A stretch of 57,328 nt of DNA, taken from the NCBI GenBank assembly GCA_947630135.1, contig CANRGH010000016.1, positions 1 through 57,328 of the forward strand, written 5' to 3'. Below, piece by piece: positions 17,723 through 26,103 of this stretch; position 1 is the first letter of the stretch; the number at the start of each line of letters is the position of its first letter. The DNA comes from an uncultured Monoglobus sp. Its GTDB lineage: Bacteria; Bacillota; Clostridia; Monoglobales; Monoglobaceae. Below the pieces are notes generated by a model that ran no database searches, was not told where the DNA came from, and saw only the letters and a list, made by a program, of their open reading frames with translations. The translations under genes and the position numbers were made by a program.

Positions 17723-17984
17723 AATAGGCTCATATTGGGTATATTTTTGGTCAAATGAGAATGAGCCGCTTGAGCCGGTTCATGTTCACATATCTCAAGG
17801 CAGCCCTCGGGAAAATACCACTAAGGTTTGGCTGACGAAGGCGGGTAAATGTTATTTGTGTAATAATAATTCAAACATACCGCTACATATTCTGAAAAAT
17901 ATTATGAGAATAATTGAATCAAGAAGCGATTACGTTATTCAGAAGTGGCGCGAATATTTTGGAGAAATCACCTATTTTTGTTAA
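17706..17984 (+). CDS. DUF4160 domain protein
   Basis: The 92-aa protein carries the DUF4160 core: MPRVFRIGSYWVYFWSNE followed by EPVHVHIS, then a WL.KAGK strand and a C-terminal helical part (ILKNIMRIIESRSDYVIQKW). ATG 17706 is selected because GGGAGG lies upstream and the family begins with M-P-x-I/V; the ORF extends further upstream without an RBS. It overlaps the preceding gene by 17 bases. Function of the family is not established; a toxin-antitoxin type role is suspected. Confidence 0.85.
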   Translation: MPRVFRIGSYWVYFWSNENEPLEPVHVHISQGSPRENTTKVWLTKAGKCYLCNNNSNIPLHILKNIMRIIESRSDYVIQKWREYFGEITYFC

Positions 17985-17999
17985 TGGGTGATTTTTATG
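17965..17999 (+). terminator. Terminator overlapping the end of the DUF4160 gene
   Basis: The stem 17965-17972 pairs with 17987-17994; the stop codon lies in the loop and a T-run follows. Confidence 0.7.
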
Positions 18000-18063
18000 T
18001 TTATATCATAAACTGATTACCCTTAAAATAAAATGTATTATACTTTGTTTTGAGGTGATAAAG

Positions 18064-18363
18064 ATGCGTGAGAATATAAGGGACAGCATACGGATCAGGG
18101 GCGGCGAAGCGGCGGGGATCGGAACCGATAAAAGAGACTCCGCGGGAAGAGCCGGGCTTTTAAGGTTTTTGAAGCGCTGCGCCGCGGCGGCTCTGCTTAT
18201 TTGCGTAATACTGCTCATCAACCGCTCAAGCTTTACGTTTGCGAAAAACTGCGTGGCGGCGCTCGGCAGAGCGGTCACGCACAATTTCGACTGGGCGGGA
18301 GTTTTTAATAATATTCGGGATTATTTTATGACTGTCTGGAGGTTCTGGAGTGAGGTTTTTTAA
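18064..18363 (+). CDS. Short single-span membrane protein preceding SpoIVFB (SpoIVFA position)
   Basis: The 99-aa protein has a basic N-terminus rich in R, G and D, one membrane span (about 42-58, AAAALLICVILLINRSS) and a short outside segment with an amphipathic end. It directly precedes and overlaps the SpoIVFB-type protease by 14 bases, where sporulating bacteria usually carry SpoIVFA, the membrane regulator of SpoIVFB. Typical SpoIVFA has a LytM/M23 domain; this protein lacks it. It may be a reduced SpoIVFA or an unrelated partner. ATG 18064 is preferred to the GTG at 18055, which overlaps the GAGGTG ribosome binding site. Confidence 0.65.
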   Translation: MRENIRDSIRIRGGEAAGIGTDKRDSAGRAGLLRFLKRCAAAALLICVILLINRSSFTFAKNCVAALGRAVTHNFDWAGVFNNIRDYFMTVWRFWSEVF

Positions 18364-19231
18364 AAGTCTGTGGCTGATACCGATGGGAGAGCGCTTGTCG
18401 GTCAGCCCGTTTTTTCTTATTATGGCAGCGGCGGCAATGTTTTTCGGCTATGCCGACATGTTTTTTATCGCGTATCTCTCGGCTTTTTTCCACGAGTGCG
18501 CCCACATAGCGGCGGCGAGGTCGCTTCGGGTCGGGATCTCCCGAATCGAGATACTGCCGTTCGGGATCTGCGGAAAGCTCGGCGCGGGTTTTGTAAAGAA
18601 CCCTTACAAGGAGATACTGATCGCGGCCGCAGGGCCGCTGTGCAGCGGTATTCTTGCTCTAAGCCTTTGTTTTGTGTCGCCGAAGGTGCCCGAGCTCAAG
18701 GCGCTTTGCGCCTACGCCGTGAACGTTAATCTGGCGCTGCTGCTGATAAACCTTGTGCCCGCGCTTCCGCTTGACGGCGGAAGGATAGTCAAGGGGCTTA
18801 TTTCGATAAACAGCGGCGCGGTGCGGGCTTATAACATAATGCTGAGAGTCAGCCGTTTCCCGATCGCCGTTATCGTAGCCGTGTCGGTCATGCTGCTGCT
18901 TATGAACGATTTCAATCTGTCGCTTATCATGATCGGCGCCTTCCTTTTGGGAAATTTAAGCTTTGAGCAAAAGAACCTCAGCATGATCTCGCTGCGTGAA
19001 ATGCTGTATTACAAGGACGCGCTGCGCCGCGACAGATTGTGCCCGGTAATAAGAATGGCGGCGCACAGCGAGGCTCGTGCCGGGCTGTTTCTGCGCCGCC
19101 TTGGAAGCTATAAATATCACATAATCGACGTGATCGACGATAACGGCGAGATCATCAAAACCGTTACCGAGAGCCAGATAATTTCCGCGCTGATAAACCG
19201 CAGCGTCCGTCTGACAATGGGCGAGATCTGA
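18350..19231 (+). CDS. spoIVFB: SpoIVFB-type intramembrane metalloprotease (M50)
   Basis: SpoIVFB is a site-2-type protease of the outer forespore membrane that cuts pro-sigma-K in the mother cell. The 293-aa protein has several TM helices, the zinc motif HECAH at residues 48-52, and the second metal motif LVPALPLDGGR with Asp at about 142. The last 80 or so residues resemble a CBS-type regulatory domain (IIDVIDDNGEIIKTVTES). The start is GTG at 18350, overlapping the previous gene, with CTGGAGG upstream. Its stop abuts the stop of the opposite-strand SLH gene. Family membership is clear; that the substrate is pro-sigma-K is inferred from homology and context. Confidence 0.88.
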   Translation: MRFFKSLWLIPMGERLSVSPFFLIMAAAAMFFGYADMFFIAYLSAFFHECAHIAAARSLRVGISRIEILPFGICGKLGAGFVKNPYKEILIAAAGPLCSGILALSLCFVSPKVPELKALCAYAVNVNLALLLINLVPALPLDGGRIVKGLISINSGAVRAYNIMLRVSRFPIAVIVAVSVMLLLMNDFNLSLIMIGAFLLGNLSFEQKNLSMISLREMLYYKDALRRDRLCPVIRMAAHSEARAGLFLRRLGSYKYHIIDVIDDNGEIIKTVTESQIISALINRSVRLTMGEI

Positions 19232-21541
19232 CTATTTTTTGGTCGCGACGATTATCCTTATCCTGCCGCCGTTTTCGGGCAGCTTGTCGTAATAGGCGAT
19301 AAGATCATAGCCGTCGCTTCCGACGATGTCGCTTATCGGGATAAGACTGTATTCCGCCTCAAACCTGCTTTCCTTTTCGTAAACCTGGACGTTGGGCGAG
19401 ATCGCGTAATTCCTGCCGCCGCAGCTCAGGTTGGTCTGGCTTGTCACGCCGGCGCTGCCGCGGAGCTCGGTCAGTGCCGAGATCGAATACGGATTTGCGG
19501 CCGAGGTGAGACGTATTCCCGAGCCTCCGCTGATCGAGAATATAGTGTTGCTCGTGGCGTAGCTGTATTCGGTTCCGTTTACGATATATGTGTAAGAGCC
19601 GTTTAAGGCAAGTCCCATGCTCACGTTTTGGACGGATTTTGCTATTCCGAATGTATAGGAGTCGCCGGTAACATCGTTCAGTATCAGCTCGTCGATCTCT
19701 CCCGCGCCGTTTTTGTGGAAGTACAGCACTTTGTCGGCGTTTATATTCACGTTGTCGAGCCTTGCGGGATATATCACAGAGTAAAGAGAAGGCATGGTCC
19801 GGTCGGTGGTGCCGACGTCGAGGATCTCCGCGTCGCCCGCCACCTTGGTTGAGCCAAGAGTCATGCGCTCGTATCTGAAAACTCCGCCCGCGCCCGGGGC
19901 TTTTGAAACGCGGCTGACCTTCGCCTCGCCGCTGTCGATCGAGACGCTGACCACGGAGTTAACATAGTCGGCGCAGTCGCGGTCGGTTATATATTCTCGG
20001 CTTTCGCCGCCGGGGGTTATGACCGTTATATAGTTTCCGGAGCGGTTCTTAAGGTCGCCCGAGGAATAGGTCTTGGTTCCCGCTGCGACGGCGTAACCCG
20101 TGATCTCGGCGGGCGCGCCCGCGGAGGCCGTGAGTATGTCGGCGACGTCATTATTTTGGCCGAGCAGCAGCGTCACCGTGTCGCCGAAGGCCGCGCTGCC
20201 GGTTGACGACAGCTTGATAAACGCCTCGGCGCTTTCGACCTTGTATGTTGTTCCCGAGACGGTGATTTCGGTCGGGTTGTCTTTGTTGGGCGAGGCGTTT
20301 TCATAAACGCCGGTTATTTTGTTTGTGTACACAAAAGCCATGTCAAGCTCCGGCACATAGTAGAGAATGTCGTTTGCGCGAATGTCTGAGATCGAGGCGT
20401 TTTTGCCGCCTCTGCTTATTTTTGTCGAGTCGCTCATGCCGATGCCGCTGATGTAGGAGCTGTCGGCCGTTACCGTGTAGGGGCCGAGCATTCCGCCCTT
20501 GTTTATCAGGGCGTAATCAATGTCCCCGCCCGTGCGGCGGATATTTATGACGTCGCCCATTTCAAGACCCGCCTTGACCGCGCCGAAGGTCGAGCGCTGC
20601 GTTCCGTCATAGGCCGCGGCGCTGTCGGGAATGTCGAGAATTTCGAGGCTGCCGCCGCTATAAGCTACAACGTCGTTTCCGAGCATGCTGTATACCACAT
20701 ATTTCTCATCCGGAGCGGCCTCTTTGTCGGGGAAGAATCCGAGCACCGTTTTGTTGTTTTTAAGCGCGATGTCGCCTCTCATTCCGATTTGGTCGTAGTT
20801 AAAATCGGAGTTGATCTTAAAGCTGCCCGCGTCTGTGAAAACCTCGTCTCCGGGGATCGCGCTGTCCTCGCGCGATGTTGATATAAGAGTCGCGCCCTCG
20901 ACAAAGCTCACGTCGAAAATCGAGACAAGCTCGGTCTGGGCGTCCTTTTTGCGGCACCTTAAGGTGTTGTATATCAGAGCGGCGCAGTCGCCTCTGCTCA
21001 TAGCGGAGCCGACCGCGGTGTTTTCGATATTGTCGGTCATGTCAAGGCTTTCGGCCATACCGAGCTGGCCCGCGGGCCATGCCGCTCCGAAATCTTCGTC
21101 GGTATAGCCGAGGACGCGCAGCATTATCGTTACCGCTTCCTCGTAAGCCACGCTGTTGTCGGGGCGGAACGAGGCGTCGGGATAGCCCGAAACAAGGCCG
21201 CCGCTCACGCCGACTCTGACGTACGGCGCCGCCCAGTGGGTGTAGGGCGTGTCGTAAAATGGCGAGACTGAAAGGCTTGAGGCCGCGCTGTGGCGCAGGT
21301 CGGAGCTTGCGACCGCCATTTTTGTGAACTCGGCGCGCGTCACCGTGTCACCAAGGCGCAGGTTCCCGTCCGGATCGCCCCGCATTATCTCAAGCTCGTT
21401 CAAAAGCTTTAAAACCTCGTTTGTGTCGGCGCTCGTCTCGTGGGCGCGGCAGGGAAAAGCCGCGGCGCACAGCGTTGCCGTCATAATCAATATAAGGCAG
21501 ATCAGCCTTTTTGTTTTTTTGATTAATTTTGATTTGCTCAT
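19232..21541 (-). CDS. SLH-domain surface protein, last gene of the export operon
   Basis: The 769-aa protein has a basic N-terminus and signal peptide (LICLILIMTATLCAAAFPC), then N-terminal SLH repeats: LLNELEIMRGDPDGNLRL..TRAEFTKMA, HWAAPYVRVGVSGGLVSGYP..AVTIML and GQLGMAESLD..SRGDCAALI. The remaining 540 residues are beta-rich with no named domain I can recognise. The gene starts 15 bp after the permease gene ends, so it is probably co-transcribed with the export system; it may be cargo, an outer extension of the exporter, or a wall anchor for it. Its stop codon directly abuts the spoIVFB stop with no terminator between them. Confidence 0.82.
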   Translation of the reverse strand: MSKSKLIKKTKRLICLILIMTATLCAAAFPCRAHETSADTNEVLKLLNELEIMRGDPDGNLRLGDTVTRAEFTKMAVASSDLRHSAASSLSVSPFYDTPYTHWAAPYVRVGVSGGLVSGYPDASFRPDNSVAYEEAVTIMLRVLGYTDEDFGAAWPAGQLGMAESLDMTDNIENTAVGSAMSRGDCAALIYNTLRCRKKDAQTELVSIFDVSFVEGATLISTSREDSAIPGDEVFTDAGSFKINSDFNYDQIGMRGDIALKNNKTVLGFFPDKEAAPDEKYVVYSMLGNDVVAYSGGSLEILDIPDSAAAYDGTQRSTFGAVKAGLEMGDVINIRRTGGDIDYALINKGGMLGPYTVTADSSYISGIGMSDSTKISRGGKNASISDIRANDILYYVPELDMAFVYTNKITGVYENASPNKDNPTEITVSGTTYKVESAEAFIKLSSTGSAAFGDTVTLLLGQNNDVADILTASAGAPAEITGYAVAAGTKTYSSGDLKNRSGNYITVITPGGESREYITDRDCADYVNSVVSVSIDSGEAKVSRVSKAPGAGGVFRYERMTLGSTKVAGDAEILDVGTTDRTMPSLYSVIYPARLDNVNINADKVLYFHKNGAGEIDELILNDVTGDSYTFGIAKSVQNVSMGLALNGSYTYIVNGTEYSYATSNTIFSISGGSGIRLTSAANPYSISALTELRGSAGVTSQTNLSCGGRNYAISPNVQVYEKESRFEAEYSLIPISDIVGSDGYDLIAYYDKLPENGGRIRIIVATKK

Positions 21542-21556
21542 AAAACCGCCTCCGTG

Positions 21557-22735
21557 TTATTCATGTCTCAGCGCGTCGATCGGGTTGAGGTTAGCGGCGT
21601 TTTTCGCGGGCAGGTAACCGAACAGAATTCCTATCGCGACCGAAACGCCGAACGCTATTCCTATCGCGGAAAACGACGGAACTGTTTTAAGCTCGAGCAG
21701 CGACCCGAATAAGACGGCCAGGATCGACCCGACTATTATTCCGATAATTCCGCCAACGCCGCTGACCGTGCCCGCCTCGATAACGAACTGCGATTTTATG
21801 TCGCGGTTCTTTGCGCCGAGGGATTTGCGTATGCCTATCTCCCTTGTGCGTTCGGTCACGGACACAAGCATGATATTCATTATTCCTATTCCGCCGACCA
21901 GCAGCGAAATTCCCGCTATACACACCAGCAGCGTTTCCATAGTGCCCGTCATGGTGTTTACCATGTCCATGACCTGCTTTACGCTCAGCACCGAGTAATA
22001 GTCGCTGTCGCCAATTTTGTTGTCAAAATACTGTTTGATTTTTGTCACCGCGCCGTCAACGATATCGACGTTTGCCGCCTGAACTATGTATGACGAGATA
22101 AATCCGTTCTGCGACATGGTGACCGCCACGGTGTAGGGGATATATATCGCCTCGTCGGCGGAGCCGCTTTCGGAGTCCTCTTCCTCGTTAAGCACGCCGA
22201 CGACTTTGAAGCTTTTGCCGTTTATTTTAAACGTCTGACCGAGGCCCATGCCCCGACCGAACAGTTCTTTTTCGATATACGTTCCGATCACGCAGACCTT
22301 TTGCTTGCGCTCAACGTCGCTGTAATGCAAAAATCTGCCCTGCTCGAGCCCGTTTAACCTTATCTCGGCGTAGCGCTCGTCAACGCCGTTGACGCTTGTG
22401 GTCAGATCGTCGTCGGCGGTCTTTACCGTGGCGGCGGGAATGGTTACATTCGGGCTCACCGCCTTTATATAGTCGGGATTTTCCTCGGCGAACTTGTACA
22501 TATCATTTTCGTCGACCGTGCGTCTGCCGCCGCGGTCGGTGACGGTTATGTTTATCGAGTCGGTGCCGAGCTTTGAGAACTCGTCGTTCATAAGGCCCAT
22601 CATGCCGTTCATCAGGCTGATCAGAATGATAACGGCGGCGACGCCGATAATAATTCCGAGCATGGTAAGCAGCGAGCGCATCTTGTCAAACAAAAGATTT
22701 TTGAGCGCCAGCGTGAAGGATTTTTTCAGCGTCAT
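21557..22735 (-). CDS. MacB/FtsX-type ABC transporter permease
   Basis: The 392-aa protein is a four-helix permease of the type VII ABC (MacB) superfamily: TM1 near residues 20-45 (LLTMLGIIIGVAAVIILISL), a large extracytoplasmic MacB_PCD domain (about 50-245), and three C-terminal helices. The conserved TERTREIGIRKSLGAKNRDI loop contacts the ATPase. MacB-type pumps act mechanically on extracytoplasmic substrates such as antibiotics, peptides or lipoproteins, with an adaptor protein. It overlaps the ATPase gene by four bases. In a Gram-positive context the substrate is unknown. Confidence 0.92.
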   Translation of the reverse strand: MTLKKSFTLALKNLLFDKMRSLLTMLGIIIGVAAVIILISLMNGMMGLMNDEFSKLGTDSINITVTDRGGRRTVDENDMYKFAEENPDYIKAVSPNVTIPAATVKTADDDLTTSVNGVDERYAEIRLNGLEQGRFLHYSDVERKQKVCVIGTYIEKELFGRGMGLGQTFKINGKSFKVVGVLNEEEDSESGSADEAIYIPYTVAVTMSQNGFISSYIVQAANVDIVDGAVTKIKQYFDNKIGDSDYYSVLSVKQVMDMVNTMTGTMETLLVCIAGISLLVGGIGIMNIMLVSVTERTREIGIRKSLGAKNRDIKSQFVIEAGTVSGVGGIIGIIVGSILAVLFGSLLELKTVPSFSAIGIAFGVSVAIGILFGYLPAKNAANLNPIDALRHE

Positions 22736-23508
22736 ACGCTCACCTCCCCGTCGCCCGCATGGACAACCGAGGCGAATTTGCTGATGTCGGGCTCGCCGTC
22801 ATAGGTTATCCTGCCGTCCTGAATTCTTATTACCCGCTCGGCCTGCGCCGCGATCGTGTTGTCGTGGGTGATAAGAACAATGGTGTTGCCCTCGGTGTGC
22901 AGCTTTTTCAAAAACTCAAGCACGTCGCGGCCTGTTTTTGAGTCAAGGGCTCCCGTGGGCTCGTCCGCAAGGATTATAGAGGGGTTTCCCGCTAAGGCCC
23001 GCGCGATCGAGACGCGCTGCTGCTGTCCGCCCGAGAGCTGCTGCGGCATGTTCTTTGCCTTGGATCTGAGCCCCACGCGGTCGAGAGACTCAAGAGCGCG
23101 TTTTTCCTGCTCTTTTTCGGAAAGGCCCGCGTACATCAGCGGCAGCTCAACGTTTTGCTGCACGTTTATCTTGGGGATAAGGTTGTACTGCTGGAAAATA
23201 AAGCCGAGCTCCTTGTTGCGTATCTCGGCCTGCTCGTCGTCCTTCATGGTGCTGACATCGGTGCCCCTTAAATAATATTTGCCGCTCGTCGGCACGTCAA
23301 GACAGCCGATTATGTTCATGCATGTCGATTTTCCGCTGCCCGACTGACCCACTATGGCGACGAACTCGCCCTTATATATCTTCATGGTTATGCCGTCAAG
23401 GGCGTGGACCTCGCTGTCGCCCATGACATATATCTTATAAATATCGTTAAACTCTATCAGCGGAACACCGTCGTTTTGAGCGGCAGCCGCTATCGCGCGC
23501 GCCGCCAT
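22732..23508 (-). CDS. MacB/LolD-type ABC transporter ATP-binding protein
   Basis: The 258-aa ATPase shows Walker A GQSGSGKST, Q-loop FIFQQYNLIPKINV, signature LSGGQQQR, Walker B ILADEPTGALD and H-loop VLITHD. A short alanine-rich N-terminal extension precedes the fold. It powers the permease encoded next to it. Four-base overlap with the permease and a one-base overlap with the adaptor gene give tight translational coupling in the order adaptor-ATPase-permease-SLH protein. Confidence 0.94.
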   Translation of the reverse strand: MAARAIAAAAQNDGVPLIEFNDIYKIYVMGDSEVHALDGITMKIYKGEFVAIVGQSGSGKSTCMNIIGCLDVPTSGKYYLRGTDVSTMKDDEQAEIRNKELGFIFQQYNLIPKINVQQNVELPLMYAGLSEKEQEKRALESLDRVGLRSKAKNMPQQLSGGQQQRVSIARALAGNPSIILADEPTGALDSKTGRDVLEFLKKLHTEGNTIVLITHDNTIAAQAERVIRIQDGRITYDGEPDISKFASVVHAGDGEVSV

Positions 23509-25463
23509 TACGAGCCACCTCCGGTCACGCTGTTTGCCGCCGCGTCGTGGCCTTCCTGCATCGCGTCCATCATGTCATCCATGACGTTGTAGTCCTCGGA
23601 ATAGAGCTCGTCGCCCTCGGACAAGCCGCTTAAGATCTGGATATATTCGTCGTCGGCAGCGCCGGTTCTGACGGGGACGGTGTGATAGCCATCGGGGGCC
23701 GTGTCGCCCTCCTCGGTCTTTTCGCCTTTGACATAGACCGTGTTGCCGCGATTCAGGCAGCCCACGGGCATCGCGAGCGCGTCCTTGACATTTTTCAGCA
23801 CGATCGACGCCTCGACGTTCATGCCGGGCAGCAGATTGTCGTCAAAGTCGATTATCTCGATCGTCACGGGGAAGGTTGTGACCCCGTTCTGGCCGACAGT
23901 TCCGCCAATTCCGACGGTGTCAACGACTCCGATGTATTCCTTGTCGGTCACGTCGGTAGTTATCGTGACCTTTTGGCCTGCGTGAACGTTTTTGATGTCG
24001 AGCTCATCAACGTTCAGGGTGCACTTGAGGCGGCTCAGGTCGTATATGACGGCCATGGCGGACGAGTCGCCCGACGCCGCGCTCATTGAAGCCGCCGACA
24101 TTCCGCCCGCCGCTGAGGCGGACGATACGCCGAGAGAGGAGGCGGAGGCTGATCCGGACATTCCCATTGCGCTGTCGCCCTTCTTTTTGTTTTTTGTCAC
24201 GACCGTGCCCGAGATCGGAGCTTTGATCGTATAGTCGTCGAGCTGGCGCAGCAGATTTTCTTTGTTTAAAACCGCGTCGTCGTATGAAAGCTTCGCGTTT
24301 TCTATCGCGGAGTCAAGCTTGCTGTCGCCGAGCTTTGTGTTCGCGTCCGTGTTGCTGTTCTGGATCTCCGCGCGGCTTAAAGCCTCGCGGGCGTCGTTCA
24401 GGTTAAGCAGCGCGGTGTTTACCTGTGAGTTTACCGAGTCGCCGTCAAATGAGAATATCACGTCGCCTTGGCGGACGTATGAATTTTCGGAAATATAAAG
24501 TCGCTCGATTTTTCCGCTCGAGGGCGCAGAGACCGTCTCCTCGGTCATGTTCTCAAAGGTGCCGATGTCGGCGCAGGCTACGCTCCCAACCGAGGCGGAG
24601 GCGATGTCGCCGCTTTTTACCGCGCCCGGGTTCATGACCTCGATCGTCACATAGTTATACATGGTGTAGCCATCGCCGCCGATTGATCTTTGACTTACGG
24701 AAGTCACCGTGCCGTTCAGGCGCGAGCCGTTTTTGGTCAGAGTCAGAACTGCCGGCGAGCCGACGCTGATGCCGGGAATGTCCGCGGTGTTAAACGGCAC
24801 GTCGATTTTAAGGGACGCGCTGTCAACTATGTCGCACACAGGCGAGCCCGCGGCTATCGTGTCGCCCGCGGAGACGTGGACCTCGGTCACATATCCGGTG
24901 TAGTTTGAAACGGCGTTCAAGTCGTCGGCCGCTCTCAAAGCGTCCTCATAAGCCTGCTGCGCCTTTGCCACCGCTATCTTCGCGCTTTCCAAGGTGCTGG
25001 CTCCGGTCTGTCTGTCGCGGACGGTCAGAGTGTCCTCTTTGACCGCGTCGTCATAAGCCTTTTTTGCCTTTGCGATCGCAATGTCCGCGCTGTCTATGCT
25101 CGTTCTGATCGACTCGGAGTCGATAACATACATAACGTCATCCTTTTTGACGGTGTCGCCTTCCTCAAAATAATCCTCGATAATATCGCCCGAGACGTTC
25201 GCCGTTATGTAATATTCGCTGTTCGGCTCGACAACGGCGCTGTCGCTTATGCTCTCTTCAATGTCGCGCTTTTCGGCCGTGATCTTGAGATTGTCGTTTT
25301 TGCTGTTTTTTTGCGAAGAAAAATGACCGTAGCCAATGACTCCGGTAACGAGCAGAGCGATTATTATCAGAGCCGTTATGACCTTGTGGCGCGACAGGAA
25401 CTTCATAACGGATTTCGCGCCGTTTGCCGCGGCTGCCCCGATCGATTTAAGCTTGTTTTTCAT
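23508..25463 (-). CDS. MacA/HlyD-type membrane-fusion adaptor protein
   Basis: The 651-aa protein has an N-terminal membrane anchor (about 28-48, KVITALIIIALLVTGVIGYG) and two biotinyl/lipoyl-like half motifs around a coiled-coil with AIAKAKKAYDDAVKE-type heptads. These are followed by beta-barrel and membrane-proximal domains of the RND/MacA adaptor family. An S/A/G/M-rich low-complexity insert lies at about residues 430-475, next to the second lipoyl part. The adaptor links the ABC pump to whatever lies outside; at 651 aa it is longer than classical MacA (about 370). It is first in its operon, with its own promoter at 25572-25600. Confidence 0.9.
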   Translation of the reverse strand: MKNKLKSIGAAAANGAKSVMKFLSRHKVITALIIIALLVTGVIGYGHFSSQKNSKNDNLKITAEKRDIEESISDSAVVEPNSEYYITANVSGDIIEDYFEEGDTVKKDDVMYVIDSESIRTSIDSADIAIAKAKKAYDDAVKEDTLTVRDRQTGASTLESAKIAVAKAQQAYEDALRAADDLNAVSNYTGYVTEVHVSAGDTIAAGSPVCDIVDSASLKIDVPFNTADIPGISVGSPAVLTLTKNGSRLNGTVTSVSQRSIGGDGYTMYNYVTIEVMNPGAVKSGDIASASVGSVACADIGTFENMTEETVSAPSSGKIERLYISENSYVRQGDVIFSFDGDSVNSQVNTALLNLNDAREALSRAEIQNSNTDANTKLGDSKLDSAIENAKLSYDDAVLNKENLLRQLDDYTIKAPISGTVVTKNKKKGDSAMGMSGSASASSLGVSSASAAGGMSAASMSAASGDSSAMAVIYDLSRLKCTLNVDELDIKNVHAGQKVTITTDVTDKEYIGVVDTVGIGGTVGQNGVTTFPVTIEIIDFDDNLLPGMNVEASIVLKNVKDALAMPVGCLNRGNTVYVKGEKTEEGDTAPDGYHTVPVRTGAADDEYIQILSGLSEGDELYSEDYNVMDDMMDAMQEGHDAAANSVTGGGS

Positions 25464-25571
25464 GTTTATCCCCGCTTTTGTTGTTTTAAAATACGCCGCA
25501 TTTAGCGGCCGAAACCGACGGTTTTGTATATTTGTTTATATTATTATACACCGCGATATATTCATCTTTTA

Positions 25572-25600
25572 ATTATATCAGATATATGCGGAATTGTCAA
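25572..25600 (-). promoter_or_regulatory. Promoter of the export operon
   Basis: On the minus strand TTGACA (25600-25595), 17 bp, TATAAT (25577-25572) with extended TGA. It is about 110 bp upstream of the adaptor ATG, leaving a long leader. Confidence 0.85.
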
Positions 25601-25635
25601 TCTTATAAATATTTTTTCAAAATTTAAAAAAACAC

Positions 25636-25664
25636 TTGCAAAATGGAAGATATAGGGGTATAAT
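25636..25664 (+). promoter_or_regulatory. Promoter of the yajC-scfA-scfB cluster
   Basis: TTGCAA (25636-25641), 17 bp, TATAAT (25659-25664). It is divergent from the export-operon promoter, about 35 bp upstream of yajC. Confidence 0.85.
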
Positions 25665-25698
25665 TAAACTGATATACTTTTTAAGGAGGTAAGAATTT

Positions 25699-26043
25699 AT
25701 GAATATGCAGGAGTTCAGCCCGCTTATTTTGCTTGTTCTGCTGCTCGTTGTTTTCTACTTTATTCTGATAAGACCTCAGAAGAAAAAGGAAAAGGCGCTT
25801 CAGGACATGATCTCAAAGCTCAAGGTTGGCGACGAGGTCGCGTCTATCGGCGGTATCCACGGCAAGATCGCGAAGGTCAGAGACAATCTTTTTGTGCTTG
25901 AGACAGGCATAGGAACCACAAAGTCCTTTATCTCGATCGAGAAGAGCGCGATAGCGCGCCTTATTTCCGAAGGCACGTCAAAAGATGCGAAGAATGACGA
26001 GGACGACGAGCCTGAAACCGAAACGGCGGCAGAGGATAAATAA
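25699..26043 (+). CDS. yajC: Preprotein translocase subunit YajC
   Basis: YajC is the small accessory subunit that associates with SecDF next to SecYEG. The 114-aa protein has one N-terminal TM segment (about 8-26, FSPLILLVLLLVVFYFILI) followed at once by the family motif RPQKKKEKALQDMISKLKVG and EVASIGGIHGKIAKV. The C-terminus is a D/E/T-rich acidic tail. AAGGAGGT precedes the ATG. Here it heads a cluster with a TIGR04086 protein and the SCIFF genes, an arrangement common in Clostridia. Confidence 0.95.
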   Translation: MNMQEFSPLILLVLLLVVFYFILIRPQKKKEKALQDMISKLKVGDEVASIGGIHGKIAKVRDNLFVLETGIGTTKSFISIEKSAIARLISEGTSKDAKNDEDDEPETETAAEDK

Positions 26044-26103
26044 GAATAATTCCGATATGCCCGCATATAATTTACCAATAAGTTATTGCGAGGTGTGCGC
26101 TTT

